A stretch of 64,000 nucleotides of DNA from Achromobacter pestifer (GCF_902859625.1 NZ_CADIJX010000001.1:806001-870000), one strand, 5' to 3'; counted from the first letter of the stretch, positions 38,508 through 47,995 are shown. Notes: generated from the letters alone by a model not told the origin. Translations and numbers: made by a program.

Positions 38508-39050
38508 ATGCGCTGTGCCGCGGACCCTGCCGCCACTCAACGGCTGCACACGCTCTACCGAAACCACCACGGCTGGCTGTACAACTGGCTGCGCGGACGG
38601 CTGGGCAACGCGGCCGACGCCGCCGACCTGGCCCAGGACGCCTTTGTCCGGCTGCTGACGCGGCCGCGCGATTTTGATGGTTTTGACGGCGAACGCGCGT
38701 ACCTCAGCACGATGGCGCGCGGTCTTTGCGTCGACCTGTGGCGCCGTCGCGAGATCGAGCAGGCCTGGCTGGCCACTCAAGCGGCACGGCCCGAACCCTT
38801 CCAGCCCTCGCCCGAACACCACGCGATCATCATCGAAACGCTCTGCGAGATCGATGCCCTGCTTGGCCGACTTCCGTGGCGTACCGCTGAAGCGTTCCTG
38901 ATGGCCATGGCCTATGGCATGAGCGACGCCGAGATCGCCGCCGAACTTCAGGTATCCGATCGCATGGTGCGCAAATACGTGGCGCAAGCCATGCTGCATT
39001 GCATATCGCTACAGGCGCTGACGGCACAAGCCCTCGCGGCGCAGTCCTGA
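38508..39050 (+). CDS. fecI: FecI-type ECF sigma factor, system 2
   Basis: 180 residues. Region 2: LYRNHHGWLYNWLRGRLGNAADAADLAQDAFVRLL; region 4: YGMSDAEIAAELQVSDRMVRKYV. It is clearly different from the system 1 sigma factor, so the pair is not a recent duplication. It should direct transcription of the rightward receptor gene. The FecR gene begins within about 20 bases of its stop, the standard cassette order. Confidence 0.93.
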   Translation: MRCAADPAATQRLHTLYRNHHGWLYNWLRGRLGNAADAADLAQDAFVRLLTRPRDFDGFDGERAYLSTMARGLCVDLWRRREIEQAWLATQAARPEPFQPSPEHHAIIIETLCEIDALLGRLPWRTAEAFLMAMAYGMSDAEIAAELQVSDRMVRKYVAQAMLHCISLQALTAQALAAQS

Positions 39051-39071
39051 CGCCAGGTGGATGAGCCGCTG

Positions 39072-40046
39072 ATGGCCGCACACGTGCCCCCTTCGCACGA
39101 AGCCTTGCAGCAAGCCGCAGAGTGGTTTGCCGCCCTGCGCTCCAGCCCCCATCCTGAACAGGACCGGCGGCGGTGGCAGGACTGGTTGGATCAGCGGGAA
39201 GAACACCGCGCGGCCTGGCGGTATGTTGAAGACGTCAGTCGTCGCTTCACGCCGTTACAGGGCGATCCGCCCGGCGCCTTGGCCGCGTTGCAAGCGGCAC
39301 GTCGGCGCGGCCGCCAGCGCCGGCAGGTGCTTGGCGGATTGGCCGCCGTCTGCGCGGGCCTGCTGGGCTGGACTAGCTGGGAACACACGGCCTTGCGCCG
39401 CATCACGCTTTCCCATCTGGCGCAGTACCGCACACGGGTCGGCGAAGTCCAGAACCTGCTTCTGGCCGACGGCACCCGGGTCTGGCTCAACACCGCCAGC
39501 GCGCTGAACGTGCACTATTCAAGCCAGGCCCGGTTGCTGGAACTGGTGGCCGGCGAAATCCTGATCGAGACCGCGCACGACACCGCCCGCCCCTTCGTGG
39601 TCCAAGCCGGCCCCAGCCGCATGACGGCGCTGGGCACGCGCTTTACCGTCAGCCTGGCGGGTGAATCCAGCTATCTGGCCGTCTATGACGGCCGCGTGGA
39701 ACTCGACGACTCGAACCGGCGCCAGGTGATCAATGCCGGCGAACAGATCACGTTCGGGCCGGCCGGCCTGTGGCAGCTGGAGCCCGCCAGCCGCGCACGC
39801 GAGGTCTGGAGCAGCGGCGTGCTGCTGGCCGAGGACGTGCCGCTGGGCGTGCTGTTGGACGAACTCCGCAGATACCTGCCCGGCCATTTGGGCGTGTCGC
39901 CCGACGCCGCACGCCTGCGCGTCGTGGGCGGCTTTCCCTTGCACGACCCCGACCAGGTGCTTGCCTTGCTGGAAAAGGTACTGCCCATTCAGGTCAAGCG
40001 CCCGCTGCCCTGGTGGACTGCCGTCGAACTGCGGCCAGGACGCTAG
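39072..40046 (+). CDS. fecR: FecR-type anti-sigma / sigma regulator, system 2
   Basis: About 324 residues from ATG 39072 (AGGTGG eleven bases upstream); a GTG at 39057 is an alternative. Cytoplasmic domain with AAEWFAALRSSPHPEQDRRRWQDWL; membrane helix VLGGLAAVCAGLLGW near residues 87-101; periplasmic FecR core (TRVGEVQNLLLADGTRVWLNTASA, VQAGPSRMTALGTRFTV). It passes the receptor signal to the system 2 sigma factor. The receptor gene begins 118 bases downstream. Confidence 0.93.
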   Translation: MAAHVPPSHEALQQAAEWFAALRSSPHPEQDRRRWQDWLDQREEHRAAWRYVEDVSRRFTPLQGDPPGALAALQAARRRGRQRRQVLGGLAAVCAGLLGWTSWEHTALRRITLSHLAQYRTRVGEVQNLLLADGTRVWLNTASALNVHYSSQARLLELVAGEILIETAHDTARPFVVQAGPSRMTALGTRFTVSLAGESSYLAVYDGRVELDDSNRRQVINAGEQITFGPAGLWQLEPASRAREVWSSGVLLAEDVPLGVLLDELRRYLPGHLGVSPDAARLRVVGGFPLHDPDQVLALLEKVLPIQVKRPLPWWTAVELRPGR

Positions 40047-40164
40047 CCCGCACGGCTGCTCGTCAGAAAAACCAAGAGATTTGTAACTTCGGTTCCGGAA
40101 TTGGGCGCCTGCTCGATACACAAGATGAACCCGTACTTGTGCTATCCCTCCGAGACCCTGCCGC

Positions 40165-42633
40165 ATGCCCTCTCTTTTTCGACGCCGACTTCCGATCCTG
40201 CACCCCCGCGGCACGCTTTTGGCCGGGGCGACCTGGGCAACCAGCCTGGCTTTTGTCGCCGCGGCGCACGCCCAACAGTCGCCCGGACAAGGCGCCGAGC
40301 AAGCCCGTCACTACCAGATCGCCTCCGGCCCGCTGACCACCACCCTGCCGATCTTCATCGCGCAGTCGGGCATTGTGCTGGCAGGCTCGGGAGACCTGGC
40401 CCGCAACCGGGTCAGCCCCGCATTGAATGGCCGGTACACCCCCACGACGGGATTGGCCGCTTTGCTCGGCGGCACGGGTCTGCGCGCGGTGCGCAATGCA
40501 CAGGGCGCATTCGTGCTGGAAGCCGAACCGCAGAACGCGCCGGGCGTTGCGGTGTTGCCGGCGGTGCTGGTCAGCGGCCAGGCACAAACGGCGACCGGCC
40601 CCGTTGAAGGTTATCTGGCCACGCAGAGCCGATCGGGCAGCAAGACCGACATGCCCATCCTGAAGATTCCGCAAACCATCAACGTCATCACCGCCGACCA
40701 GATGCGCGACCAGGGTGCGCAGAGCGTCAGCCAAGCCCTGCGCTATACCCCCGGCGTCCTGGCGGAAACCTACGGCGCCAGTTCGCAGTTCGACCTCTAT
40801 ACGCAAGTGCGCGGCTTCCGCCCGGCGTTCTTTCTGGATGGCACGCGCTTGCCCCTGGGCAGCGTGACGACAGGCTGGGCCAGCGCCGTCGTGGAGCCCT
40901 ACGGCCTGGAACGCATCGAAGTCCTGAAAGGCCCCGCGTCCGCCCTGTACGGTCAAAGTGGCCCGGGCGGCCTGATCAACATGGTCAGCAAGCGCCCCAC
41001 GGCAGAGACGTTGCGCGAAGTGGAGCTGCAAACGGGAAGCTTCGACCGCCGTCAGTTGGCGATCGATCTGGGCGGCCCGATCGACCAGGACGGCAAGTTC
41101 CTGTATCGGCTGACGGGGATGGTGCGCGAAGCCGGCACGCAAGTGGATTACATCGGCAACAACCGCGCCTACATCGCACCCGCCCTGACGTGGAAACTGA
41201 CCCCGGACACCACGCTGACGTTGCTGACCAGCTACCAGAATGAATGGGGCGGCAAGACCGGCTTCAATTACCTGCCCACCTCGGGCACGCTGACGTCCAA
41301 CCCCAACGGCCGCATTCCCATGCACCGCTATCTTGGCGAACCTGACTTCGACCGCATGAGCCGCAGTCAAAGTTCGGTGGGCTACGCCTTCGAGCACCGC
41401 TTCAGCGATGCCCTGACCTTCCGTCAGAACCTGCGCTACAACGAGTCATCGGTGGATCTGCGCGCCCTGAACCGGATCGGCGAACTGCTGCCCGACAACC
41501 AGACACTGAACCGCGCGGCGCTGGGTATTGATACCGGCGTCCACGTCTTGACCCTGGACAACCAGTTGGAGTCCGGTTTCCAGACCGGCGCGCTGAGCCA
41601 TGACGTCGTGGCCGGATTCGACTACCGCAAGGAAAGCAGCCACTACATCGTGGGCCGGGGCACCGCGCCTCCGATCAACGTCTATCACCCTGTCTACGGC
41701 TACAACATCGCCACCCCTCCCTATGACAATTTCGTCAGCCAGTTTGGTGACGACCGTCAATTGGGCTTGTATGCGCAAGACACGATCAGTTGGGGGGGCT
41801 GGAACCTGATGGTGAGCGGCCGACACGACTGGGCGGACAGCACCGTGGACAACCGCCGAACCGGGATCAGCACCACGCAGCGCGACGAAGCCTCGACGGG
41901 GCGCGTCGGACTGAACTATGTGTTTGACAACGGGATCGCGCCCTACGTCAGCTATTCCACTTCGTTCGAACCTGCCGGCGGTAGTGATTTCTCGGGCACG
42001 CCGTTCAAGCCCACCAAGGGTGAGCAATACGAAGCGGGCATCAAGTTCCAACCGCCGGGCACCGACAGCCTGTTGACGGCCTCGGTGTTCCAGATCCGCC
42101 AGCGCAATGTCCTGACGCCTGACCCCGACCCGCAACGCGGAGCGCTGGGATTCAGCGTCCAGACCGGTGAAGTGCGGGTGCGAGGCCTGGAACTGGAAGC
42201 CCGCACGGCCCTCAGCCGCGCCTGGACCGTGCTGGCCTCCTATACCTACCTGGACGATGAAGTCACCCAGAGCAACCGGGCGGGCGAAGTCGGCAACCGG
42301 CTGACGGGCACCCCGTCGCACCAGGCGTCATTGTGGACGGACTACACCTTGCAGGAAGGCTTGCTCGAAGGGCTTGGGTTGGGCGCCGGCGTACGGTACG
42401 TCGGCAGCACCTTCGACACCAGCAATCTCACCAAGACGCCCGACTACACCCTGGTCGATCTGAATCTGCATTACGACCTGGGCCGCACCCACCCGTCGAT
42501 GCGTGGCGCCCGTGTCTCGCTTGGCGTCACCAACCTGACCGACAAGTACTACCTGACTCAGTGCACCACCGGCCAGGGTTGCACGCTGGGGGTGGGCAGG
42601 ACGGTGCTGGCCACCTTCAACTATCGCTGGTAG
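40165..42633 (+). CDS. TonB-dependent siderophore receptor with STN domain, system 2 (FhuA/FpvA-like)
   Basis: 822 residues. Signal peptide to AAHAQQ; STN domain about 48-118 (YQIASGPLTTTLPIFIAQSG); plug from about 150 (SKTDMPILKIPQTINVIT, ERIEVLKGPASALYGQSGPGG); barrel ending in TFNYRW. The phrase IPQTINVIT and LKGPASALYGQ are typical of ferric-hydroxamate and pyoverdine-type receptors. It therefore may take up the hydroxamate or mixed-ligand siderophore made by the cell or by others. The PepSY gene starts four bases after its stop and FhuF follows, so uptake and iron release are encoded together. Confidence 0.94.
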   Translation: MPSLFRRRLPILHPRGTLLAGATWATSLAFVAAAHAQQSPGQGAEQARHYQIASGPLTTTLPIFIAQSGIVLAGSGDLARNRVSPALNGRYTPTTGLAALLGGTGLRAVRNAQGAFVLEAEPQNAPGVAVLPAVLVSGQAQTATGPVEGYLATQSRSGSKTDMPILKIPQTINVITADQMRDQGAQSVSQALRYTPGVLAETYGASSQFDLYTQVRGFRPAFFLDGTRLPLGSVTTGWASAVVEPYGLERIEVLKGPASALYGQSGPGGLINMVSKRPTAETLREVELQTGSFDRRQLAIDLGGPIDQDGKFLYRLTGMVREAGTQVDYIGNNRAYIAPALTWKLTPDTTLTLLTSYQNEWGGKTGFNYLPTSGTLTSNPNGRIPMHRYLGEPDFDRMSRSQSSVGYAFEHRFSDALTFRQNLRYNESSVDLRALNRIGELLPDNQTLNRAALGIDTGVHVLTLDNQLESGFQTGALSHDVVAGFDYRKESSHYIVGRGTAPPINVYHPVYGYNIATPPYDNFVSQFGDDRQLGLYAQDTISWGGWNLMVSGRHDWADSTVDNRRTGISTTQRDEASTGRVGLNYVFDNGIAPYVSYSTSFEPAGGSDFSGTPFKPTKGEQYEAGIKFQPPGTDSLLTASVFQIRQRNVLTPDPDPQRGALGFSVQTGEVRVRGLELEARTALSRAWTVLASYTYLDDEVTQSNRAGEVGNRLTGTPSHQASLWTDYTLQEGLLEGLGLGAGVRYVGSTFDTSNLTKTPDYTLVDLNLHYDLGRTHPSMRGARVSLGVTNLTDKYYLTQCTTGQGCTLGVGRTVLATFNYRW

Positions 42634-42637
42634 CGCG

Positions 42638-43765
42638 ATGGGTTCGCCTCGGATCGGCACGCGACGCTGGAGCGCGGTGCACAAATGGTCCAGCCTGGTG
42701 GCCACGATATGGCTGCTGCTGCTTTGCCTGACCGGCCTGCCCTTGATCTTTCACGATGAGATCGACGCCGCCCTGGATACCCATCCCGGTTTGCCTGCCC
42801 TGACGCCCGACGCGCCACGTGCGACGCTGGACCAGATCGTGGCAACGGCGCTGGCCGCCGCCCCCGGAGCGAAAATCGACTCCTTGGGCCTGATGCCCGA
42901 CATGCCCGCCGTGATCGTCGCCACCCGTGGCAAAGACGGGCAAGGCGCCACCACCATGCAGCGCCAACTCTATGGCCTGCACGACGGCAAGCCCGTGTCG
43001 TTGCCGCCGCCACGCAGCGACGGAGTGATGGAAGTGATCAGGCGCCTGCACACCGACCTGTACGCCGGGCTGCCCGGCACCCTGTTCCTGGGCGGCATGG
43101 GCTTGCTGCTGGCCGTGGCGATGGTGTCGGGCATCGCCCTGTACGGCCCCTTCATGCGCAAGCTTCCCTTCGGCAGCATCCGCCGCCAGCGCGGCGCCCG
43201 CATCCGGCGGCTGGACCTGCACAATTTCCTGGGCATCGCGACTGCCGCCTGGCTGTTGGTCATCGCTCTGACCGGAATCATCAACAGCCTGCACGACCCG
43301 TTGGCGGCGCTTTGGCGCAAACATGATTTGGCCGACATGGTGAACCGCGCCAGCCCAGCCGGCCAGGCCCCTCCCACCCAATTGGCCTCCGTTGATGCCG
43401 CGCTGCATACCGTGCGCCAGGCCGCCCCCGGGATGAAGGTGGCGGCGGTGTTCTTTCCTGGCTCGCTGTTCAGCAGCCCCAGGCACTATGCGATCTTCCT
43501 GCGTGGCGACACGCCCGTCACGTCGCGTCTGCTCAAACCCGCGCTGGTCGATGCGGAGACCGGCGCCTTGACCGCGATGGAAGACATGCCCTGGCATATC
43601 CGCATGCTCTTCCTATCCCAACCGCTGCATTTTGGTGACTATGGCGGCCTGCCGTTAAAGCTGATCTGGGCGGCGTTGGATCTGATCGCGATCATGGTGC
43701 TTGTCACCGGGCTGTGGCTATGGCGCCGCAAGCATGCGGCGGAATTGGTCTCATCAAGCCAGTAG
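42638..43765 (+). CDS. PepSY-type transmembrane protein, system 2
   Basis: 375 residues and four membrane segments (VATIWLLLLCLTGLPLIF; LGGMGLLLAVAMVSGIALYGPF; FLGIATAAWLLVIALTGII; LIAIMVLVTGLWLW). PepSY-like stretches lie between them (DQIVATALAAAPGAK). Members of this family near siderophore receptors are proposed to reduce or release iron from ferric siderophores at the inner membrane. It lacks the His/Met-rich loop of the other PepSY protein at 30609, which fits iron rather than copper. Its start follows the receptor stop by four bases. Confidence 0.88.
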   Translation: MGSPRIGTRRWSAVHKWSSLVATIWLLLLCLTGLPLIFHDEIDAALDTHPGLPALTPDAPRATLDQIVATALAAAPGAKIDSLGLMPDMPAVIVATRGKDGQGATTMQRQLYGLHDGKPVSLPPPRSDGVMEVIRRLHTDLYAGLPGTLFLGGMGLLLAVAMVSGIALYGPFMRKLPFGSIRRQRGARIRRLDLHNFLGIATAAWLLVIALTGIINSLHDPLAALWRKHDLADMVNRASPAGQAPPTQLASVDAALHTVRQAAPGMKVAAVFFPGSLFSSPRHYAIFLRGDTPVTSRLLKPALVDAETGALTAMEDMPWHIRMLFLSQPLHFGDYGGLPLKLIWAALDLIAIMVLVTGLWLWRRKHAAELVSSSQ

Positions 43766-43893
43766 CCTTCGCATTTGCGCTGGCGCCGCTTTATCTTTAC
43801 GCTGCGGATCTTTCGCGGGCCGGAATCCATCGGCCCGGCCTGAGATTCCTTCGCCCCACACGCCATGACCCGACCCTTGCTGGCGGCCCGCCC

Positions 43894-44652
43894 ATGATCG
43901 CGCTGCTACAGCCATTCTTTCGCGAAGACTGGCGGCCGTATGCCGAATCAGTGCAGTTGGGCACACCGCCGGGCGACGGACGCAAGGCGGCTGCGCTGCT
44001 GCACGACCCCGAGGCGCTGGCCGACGCGCTGGCCCGCCATCGCCGGCACTGGTCGGACGCCGATCCGCGCGCGGTGGCTTCGGCCTGGGCGATGAGCTAC
44101 TTGTGGGCCTTGCTGCCGCCCGTGGCGGCCGCCGCCACGGGTGCCCGCCATGCGTTGCCCGCCCGGGCCGACGCCATGTGGATCGAGCTGGACGGCAACG
44201 CTGCGCCCGCCCGATTCCTGATCACGGAACTGGGCTCGCCCGATCCCGACGGCGATGTCTGGCGCCGATACGATGCGCTGGTCTGGCACCACCTGCACCC
44301 CTTGGCAGACGCCTTGTTCCACGCCAGCCGGCTGCCGCGAAAGGTGGTGTGGGGCGGCGCCGTGCGGTATCTGGAAGTGGTATTGAAAGCCGTGGAGATG
44401 CAGACACAGGGCACCCCGGCCAGCGCATCAGCCCGGCAAGACAGGCTGCACCTGCTGGAAGCCCCCTGCTGGGGTGCCGAAGCCGCCGCGCGCGCCAACC
44501 CCTTGTGTCTGGCGCCCAGGATCTCGCGTGGACCTGACCCCACGGTCACGCTGCATCGCGAATGCTGCCTGTACCATCTGCTGCCCACCGCGCAGTATTG
44601 CGCGGCCTGCCCGCTGGCCCCGCAGCACAGGCCCCAGGGCACGCGCCCCTAA
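43894..44652 (+). CDS. fhuF: FhuF-like siderophore-iron reductase
   Basis: 252 residues from ATG 43894. The C-terminus holds the unusual 2Fe-2S cysteine pattern of FhuF: CC followed after ten residues by C and after two more by C (ECCLYHLLPTAQYCAACP). The N-terminal half is the helical FhuF fold (SAWAMSYLWALLPPVAAAA). FhuF reduces iron in hydroxamate siderophores taken up through Fhu-type systems. The open frame starts further upstream at 43714 inside the PepSY gene, but similarity begins here. It is the end gene of system 2 and converges with the third receptor. Confidence 0.9.
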   Translation: MIALLQPFFREDWRPYAESVQLGTPPGDGRKAAALLHDPEALADALARHRRHWSDADPRAVASAWAMSYLWALLPPVAAAATGARHALPARADAMWIELDGNAAPARFLITELGSPDPDGDVWRRYDALVWHHLHPLADALFHASRLPRKVVWGGAVRYLEVVLKAVEMQTQGTPASASARQDRLHLLEAPCWGAEAAARANPLCLAPRISRGPDPTVTLHRECCLYHLLPTAQYCAACPLAPQHRPQGTRP

Positions 44653-44669
44653 AGGAAATAAAGGAAAAA

Positions 44670-44696
44670 CGGCGGCGAATCCACGATCCGCCGCCG
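44670..44696 (-). terminator. Intrinsic terminator between fhuF-like gene and third receptor
   Basis: A hairpin with eight GC-rich pairs, one mismatch and three further pairs around a CAC loop. Read on the minus strand the stem is followed by GTTTTTCC, so it best serves the leftward receptor gene, which ends 24 bases away. It may also slow the convergent transcript. Confidence 0.75.
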
Positions 44697-44719
44697 CTCG
44701 CGCCGTCCTTGGGACGCGC

Positions 44720-46915
44720 TTAGTACTGATAGCGCATCGTCAGCATCGCGCTGCGTCCCGCCGCCCACGCGCCCTGGCTGTAGAACCCGACCTGGCTGTA
44801 GTACTTGCGGTCGAACAGGTTATTCACGTTCACCTGGGCTGACAGGTTGCGGTTGAAGCGGTAACGCGCCATCAGGTTGGTGATGGCATAGCTGCCCTGG
44901 CTCACGCGCTCATTCCCGTTGGGGCCGCTGGCTATGGTGTAGACCTGGCTCTGCCAGTTGACGCCGCCGCCCACGGTCAGTTTGTTCCAGTCACCCGGCA
45001 GTTGATAGGTCGTGAACAGTCGGACCAGGCTGCGCGGCTGGTCGGTCTGGATGGCGTTGCCGTCGCCGTCGCTTGCGGTCCAGTGCGACCAACCCGCAGC
45101 GACATTCCAGCCCGGCGTGACCTCGCCCGAGACTTCCAGGTCAAACCCGCGGCTGCGCGTGCCTTGCGCGGCCCGATAAGCCTGATTGATCGTGCCCGGC
45201 ACCAGATATCCCGGATCCACCTGGGCGACGTTGTCCTGGTCGATTTGGAACACGGCGGCGCTGGCGTTCAGGCGCCCATCCAGGAACTCGCCTTTGACGC
45301 CGGCCTCGTAGGATTTGCCTTCCAGCGGGTCCAGCCACCCGCCGCTGCGGTCCTGGTAGCTTTGCGGATTGAAAATGCCGGTATAGCTCACGTAGGCCGT
45401 GTAGGTGTCGTTGATGTCGTACAGCAGACCGGCATAAGGCGTGAAAGCGTTCTTGTCGAACGCCGTATGGTCGCCACCGCCGAAGCCGACGGAATCGGTC
45501 TTCCAGGTGCTGTAGCGGCCGCCCACGATCAGCTTCAGAGGGTCGGCCAGGTTCAGGCGCAACGCGCCGTACCATCCCGTCTGCTTGGTGGTGTAGCGGC
45601 TTGCCGTGACGGACGTGCCATTCCAGTCGGGCTCGGGATACGAACCGTCCCAATCCAGGAAGTTGCCGACAGGCGCCGCGGACAAGGCCGAACGGTAGTC
45701 GAAGTCCGCATACTGGCGATTGAAGCTTGCGCCCACGACCGCCTCGTGGCGGCGGCCGAACATCGTGAATGGGCCCGACGCTTTGAGGTCCAGGCTGTTC
45801 TGCTTGCGGTCACCCAGATACCAAGAGGGTGATGCTCCCATGCCCAGGCCGGTTTCCCTATCGGGCCAACCGTACAGATACAGCAGCTTGCCATCCATTT
45901 CATGCTTGGAATGAGACGCCACCGCCTGCACCCGCCAATCATTGTCGAAGCGGTGCTCCAGGCTGGCGAATGCGCCTTGTGTCGTGCTTGCCCACGAGCT
46001 CCAATCCGCCCCGGTGTTCAGCGAACGCTTCCAATCGGTGCGGCCGCCGTCTGCGTACCACAGCGGAAAGCCACCCCAGCTGCTGCGTTGCGGCTCGTTG
46101 TCCTGGTAATTGAAGCCCACGCTCAGCGTGGTGCGCGAGGTCAAGTCCGCATCCACCACGCCGTAAAAGACCTTTTTCTTGTTCTGGTAGCCATCCAGGT
46201 AAGAATGGGTGTCCTGGTAGGCTGATACGATGCGGCCGCGCACGGTGCCGTCCTTGTTCAGGGGCGTCGACAGGTCCAGCGTGCTGCGGTAGTTGTCCCA
46301 CGTGCCGGCGCTGACGCTGAAGTCGGCTTTGAATTCCCGGCTGATGGCGTGCTTGCGCACCAGGTTGATGGACGCGGACGGATTGCCGGCGCCAGTCATC
46401 AGGCCCGTGGCGCCACGCACGACTTCAACGCGGTCGTAGATGATGGGGTCGACGGACGATTCGCCCGCCGCGTAACCCACGTCGAAACTCGTGGGGATAC
46501 CGTCATACATGTAGTTGCTGACACTGAAACCCCGCGAGCTGAACGAATAGCGCTCGCTATCGTAGTTCTGCACCGAAATGCCGGGAGTGCTGGCCATCAC
46601 GTCAGCCAGCGAACGCATGTCTTCGTCGTCCATTCGCTGCCGGGTCATCACCGTCACCGATTGGGGCGTCTCGCGCAGCGTGAGCGGCAATCCGGTGCTG
46701 GCCGCCGTGGCGCGGGGCGTATAGGAGCCTGTGCCTTCGGTCGTGGTGGGGTCGGAATCGCCCACGACCTGCACCGTCGGCAGGGTGGATACCCCGCTTT
46801 CCTGCGCAGCCGCCGCGGTGGACGCCAAGGCCAGAAATACCAGGCCAGACGTGCGGCGCAGGATGAAACGAGGACGAATAACGAATGTGCGGCCACCCGG
46901 CCGGTGATCTTGCAT
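44720..46915 (-). CDS. TonB-dependent siderophore receptor without STN domain (FhuE-like)
   Basis: 731 residues. Signal peptide to TAAAAQESG, then directly a plug (STGLPLTLRETPQSVTVMTRQRM, DRVEVVRGATGLMTGAGNPS) and a barrel ending in TMRYQY with a C-terminal aromatic residue. The TPQSVTVMTRQRM and GLMTGAGNPSASIN wording is typical of FhuE/FoxA/FpvB-type hydroxamate receptors. With no STN domain it should not signal through a FecR protein; control by Fur alone is expected, and a weak Fur-like site lies upstream. No sigma/anti-sigma pair is next to it. Confidence 0.94.
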   Translation of the reverse strand: MQDHRPGGRTFVIRPRFILRRTSGLVFLALASTAAAAQESGVSTLPTVQVVGDSDPTTTEGTGSYTPRATAASTGLPLTLRETPQSVTVMTRQRMDDEDMRSLADVMASTPGISVQNYDSERYSFSSRGFSVSNYMYDGIPTSFDVGYAAGESSVDPIIYDRVEVVRGATGLMTGAGNPSASINLVRKHAISREFKADFSVSAGTWDNYRSTLDLSTPLNKDGTVRGRIVSAYQDTHSYLDGYQNKKKVFYGVVDADLTSRTTLSVGFNYQDNEPQRSSWGGFPLWYADGGRTDWKRSLNTGADWSSWASTTQGAFASLEHRFDNDWRVQAVASHSKHEMDGKLLYLYGWPDRETGLGMGASPSWYLGDRKQNSLDLKASGPFTMFGRRHEAVVGASFNRQYADFDYRSALSAAPVGNFLDWDGSYPEPDWNGTSVTASRYTTKQTGWYGALRLNLADPLKLIVGGRYSTWKTDSVGFGGGDHTAFDKNAFTPYAGLLYDINDTYTAYVSYTGIFNPQSYQDRSGGWLDPLEGKSYEAGVKGEFLDGRLNASAAVFQIDQDNVAQVDPGYLVPGTINQAYRAAQGTRSRGFDLEVSGEVTPGWNVAAGWSHWTASDGDGNAIQTDQPRSLVRLFTTYQLPGDWNKLTVGGGVNWQSQVYTIASGPNGNERVSQGSYAITNLMARYRFNRNLSAQVNVNNLFDRKYYSQVGFYSQGAWAAGRSAMLTMRYQY

Positions 46916-46958
46916 GCTGACTACCTCTCCCGCAGCAAAGCGCTGCTTCCGGGAAAAG

Positions 46959-46977
46959 TGTAATGCAACTGATTCGC
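46959..46977. promoter_or_regulatory. Weak Fur-box-like site upstream of third receptor
   Basis: TGTAATGCAACTGATTCGC matches about 11 of 19 Fur consensus positions, with AATG and ATT correctly spaced. It lies 44 bases upstream of the receptor ATG. By itself it is near what chance would allow, but placement and the receptor type support it. Confidence 0.35.
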
Positions 46978-47057
46978 ATCCGTATTCGTTGTTGTGGAAT
47001 TACGACGATCGAATTTCGGCCGCCGATGCAGGGCTCGCCGCAGCCCTGCCTCATCCC

Positions 47058-47930
47058 CTAGATATCCGCCGAGCGCGTGATATGCCGTCGCAGCAGCGCC
47101 GTCGCGTAATCGCGATCGCCTTCGGCCAGCGCGGCCAGAATCCCCAGATGATCCGTGCATGCCTGGTGGATGTGCACTTCCGCCAGGTGCCCGAAGTTGG
47201 CGTATTCCGTCATGCGCCGCAATGAGTTCTGGCGCCGCACGGCTTCGGTCAGGAACCGGTTGTTTGACCACGCCGCCAGCGTTTCATGGAAGGCAGCGTT
47301 GGCGTTGAACCAGACGTCCCGCTGCAATTGCTCGACCGGCATCTGAAGGATCTCGGTCTGCTCGCGCTGCAAGGCGGTCAATTGGTCCGGGCGCGGCGCG
47401 TACCCCGGCGTCATCAGCGCGTTGCATTCGACGATCAGCCGGAACTCGTAGCTTTCATTCACCGCCTGCTCGTTGTCCAGGCTTTCCGCGAAGTGCCACC
47501 CGTGGCCCGGCAGGCGTTCGGCCAGCCCTTCGGTGGCAAAGCGCATCAGCGCACGCCGCACCGCGCCGCGAGTCACCTGGAATTGTTCGACCAGTTGCGC
47601 TTCGGATACTTCAGCGCCCAGGCGGCCCACCGCCCGCGCGCTCATCAGATCGCCGTACAGGCTTTCCGATTCGGAATGCGGCATCAGTTCATCCAGGCTT
47701 TCGTCGCTGCCCGGTTCACGCTCCAGGCGATAGCCTTTGCCGGACGTATACGCCACCAGCCCTTGGCGGGTCAGCAGGTTCAGCGCCTGCCGGATCGGCG
47801 ACCGCGACACCTTCAGTTCCTGCGCCAAGCGCGCGTCCGACAGGCGCTCGCCCACCTGCCAGCGGCCGCTCTGAATCAGCGCCGTCAGCTTGCGCGCGAC
47901 TTCGATCTGTAGGGGACTTAGCTCCTGCAT
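47058..47930 (-). CDS. GntR/FCD-family regulator with two winged helices
   Basis: 290 residues from ATG 47930 (MQELSPLQIEVARKL). A first GntR winged helix spans about 5-70 (GERLSDARLAQELKVSRSPIRQALNLLTRQGL). A second, shorter one follows at about 90-150 (GAEVSEAQLVEQFQVTRGAVRRALMRFATEGLAERL). Then comes an FCD-type helical domain (NESYEFRLIVECNALM, FNANAAFHETLAAWSNNRFL). Standard members have only one winged helix. It is divergent from the C45 hydrolase/ABC operon over 170 bp that contain two palindromes, so it most likely controls that operon. Confidence 0.9.
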   Translation of the reverse strand: MQELSPLQIEVARKLTALIQSGRWQVGERLSDARLAQELKVSRSPIRQALNLLTRQGLVAYTSGKGYRLEREPGSDESLDELMPHSESESLYGDLMSARAVGRLGAEVSEAQLVEQFQVTRGAVRRALMRFATEGLAERLPGHGWHFAESLDNEQAVNESYEFRLIVECNALMTPGYAPRPDQLTALQREQTEILQMPVEQLQRDVWFNANAAFHETLAAWSNNRFLTEAVRRQNSLRRMTEYANFGHLAEVHIHQACTDHLGILAALAEGDRDYATALLRRHITRSADI

Positions 47931-47970
47931 GGCATCGCGCTCCTGCGCTTCACGAGTGGTTCCTATCCTC

Positions 47971-47995
47971 AATGCCAATTCACATCCTTGGCATT
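47971..47995. promoter_or_regulatory. Perfect inverted repeat, candidate operator
   Basis: AATGCCAA (47971-47978) and TTGGCATT (47988-47995) are exact reverse complements around nine bases. The site is 40 bases upstream of the GntR-type regulator ATG and about 105 bases upstream of the divergent operon. It suits autoregulation or joint control by that regulator. Confidence 0.6.
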
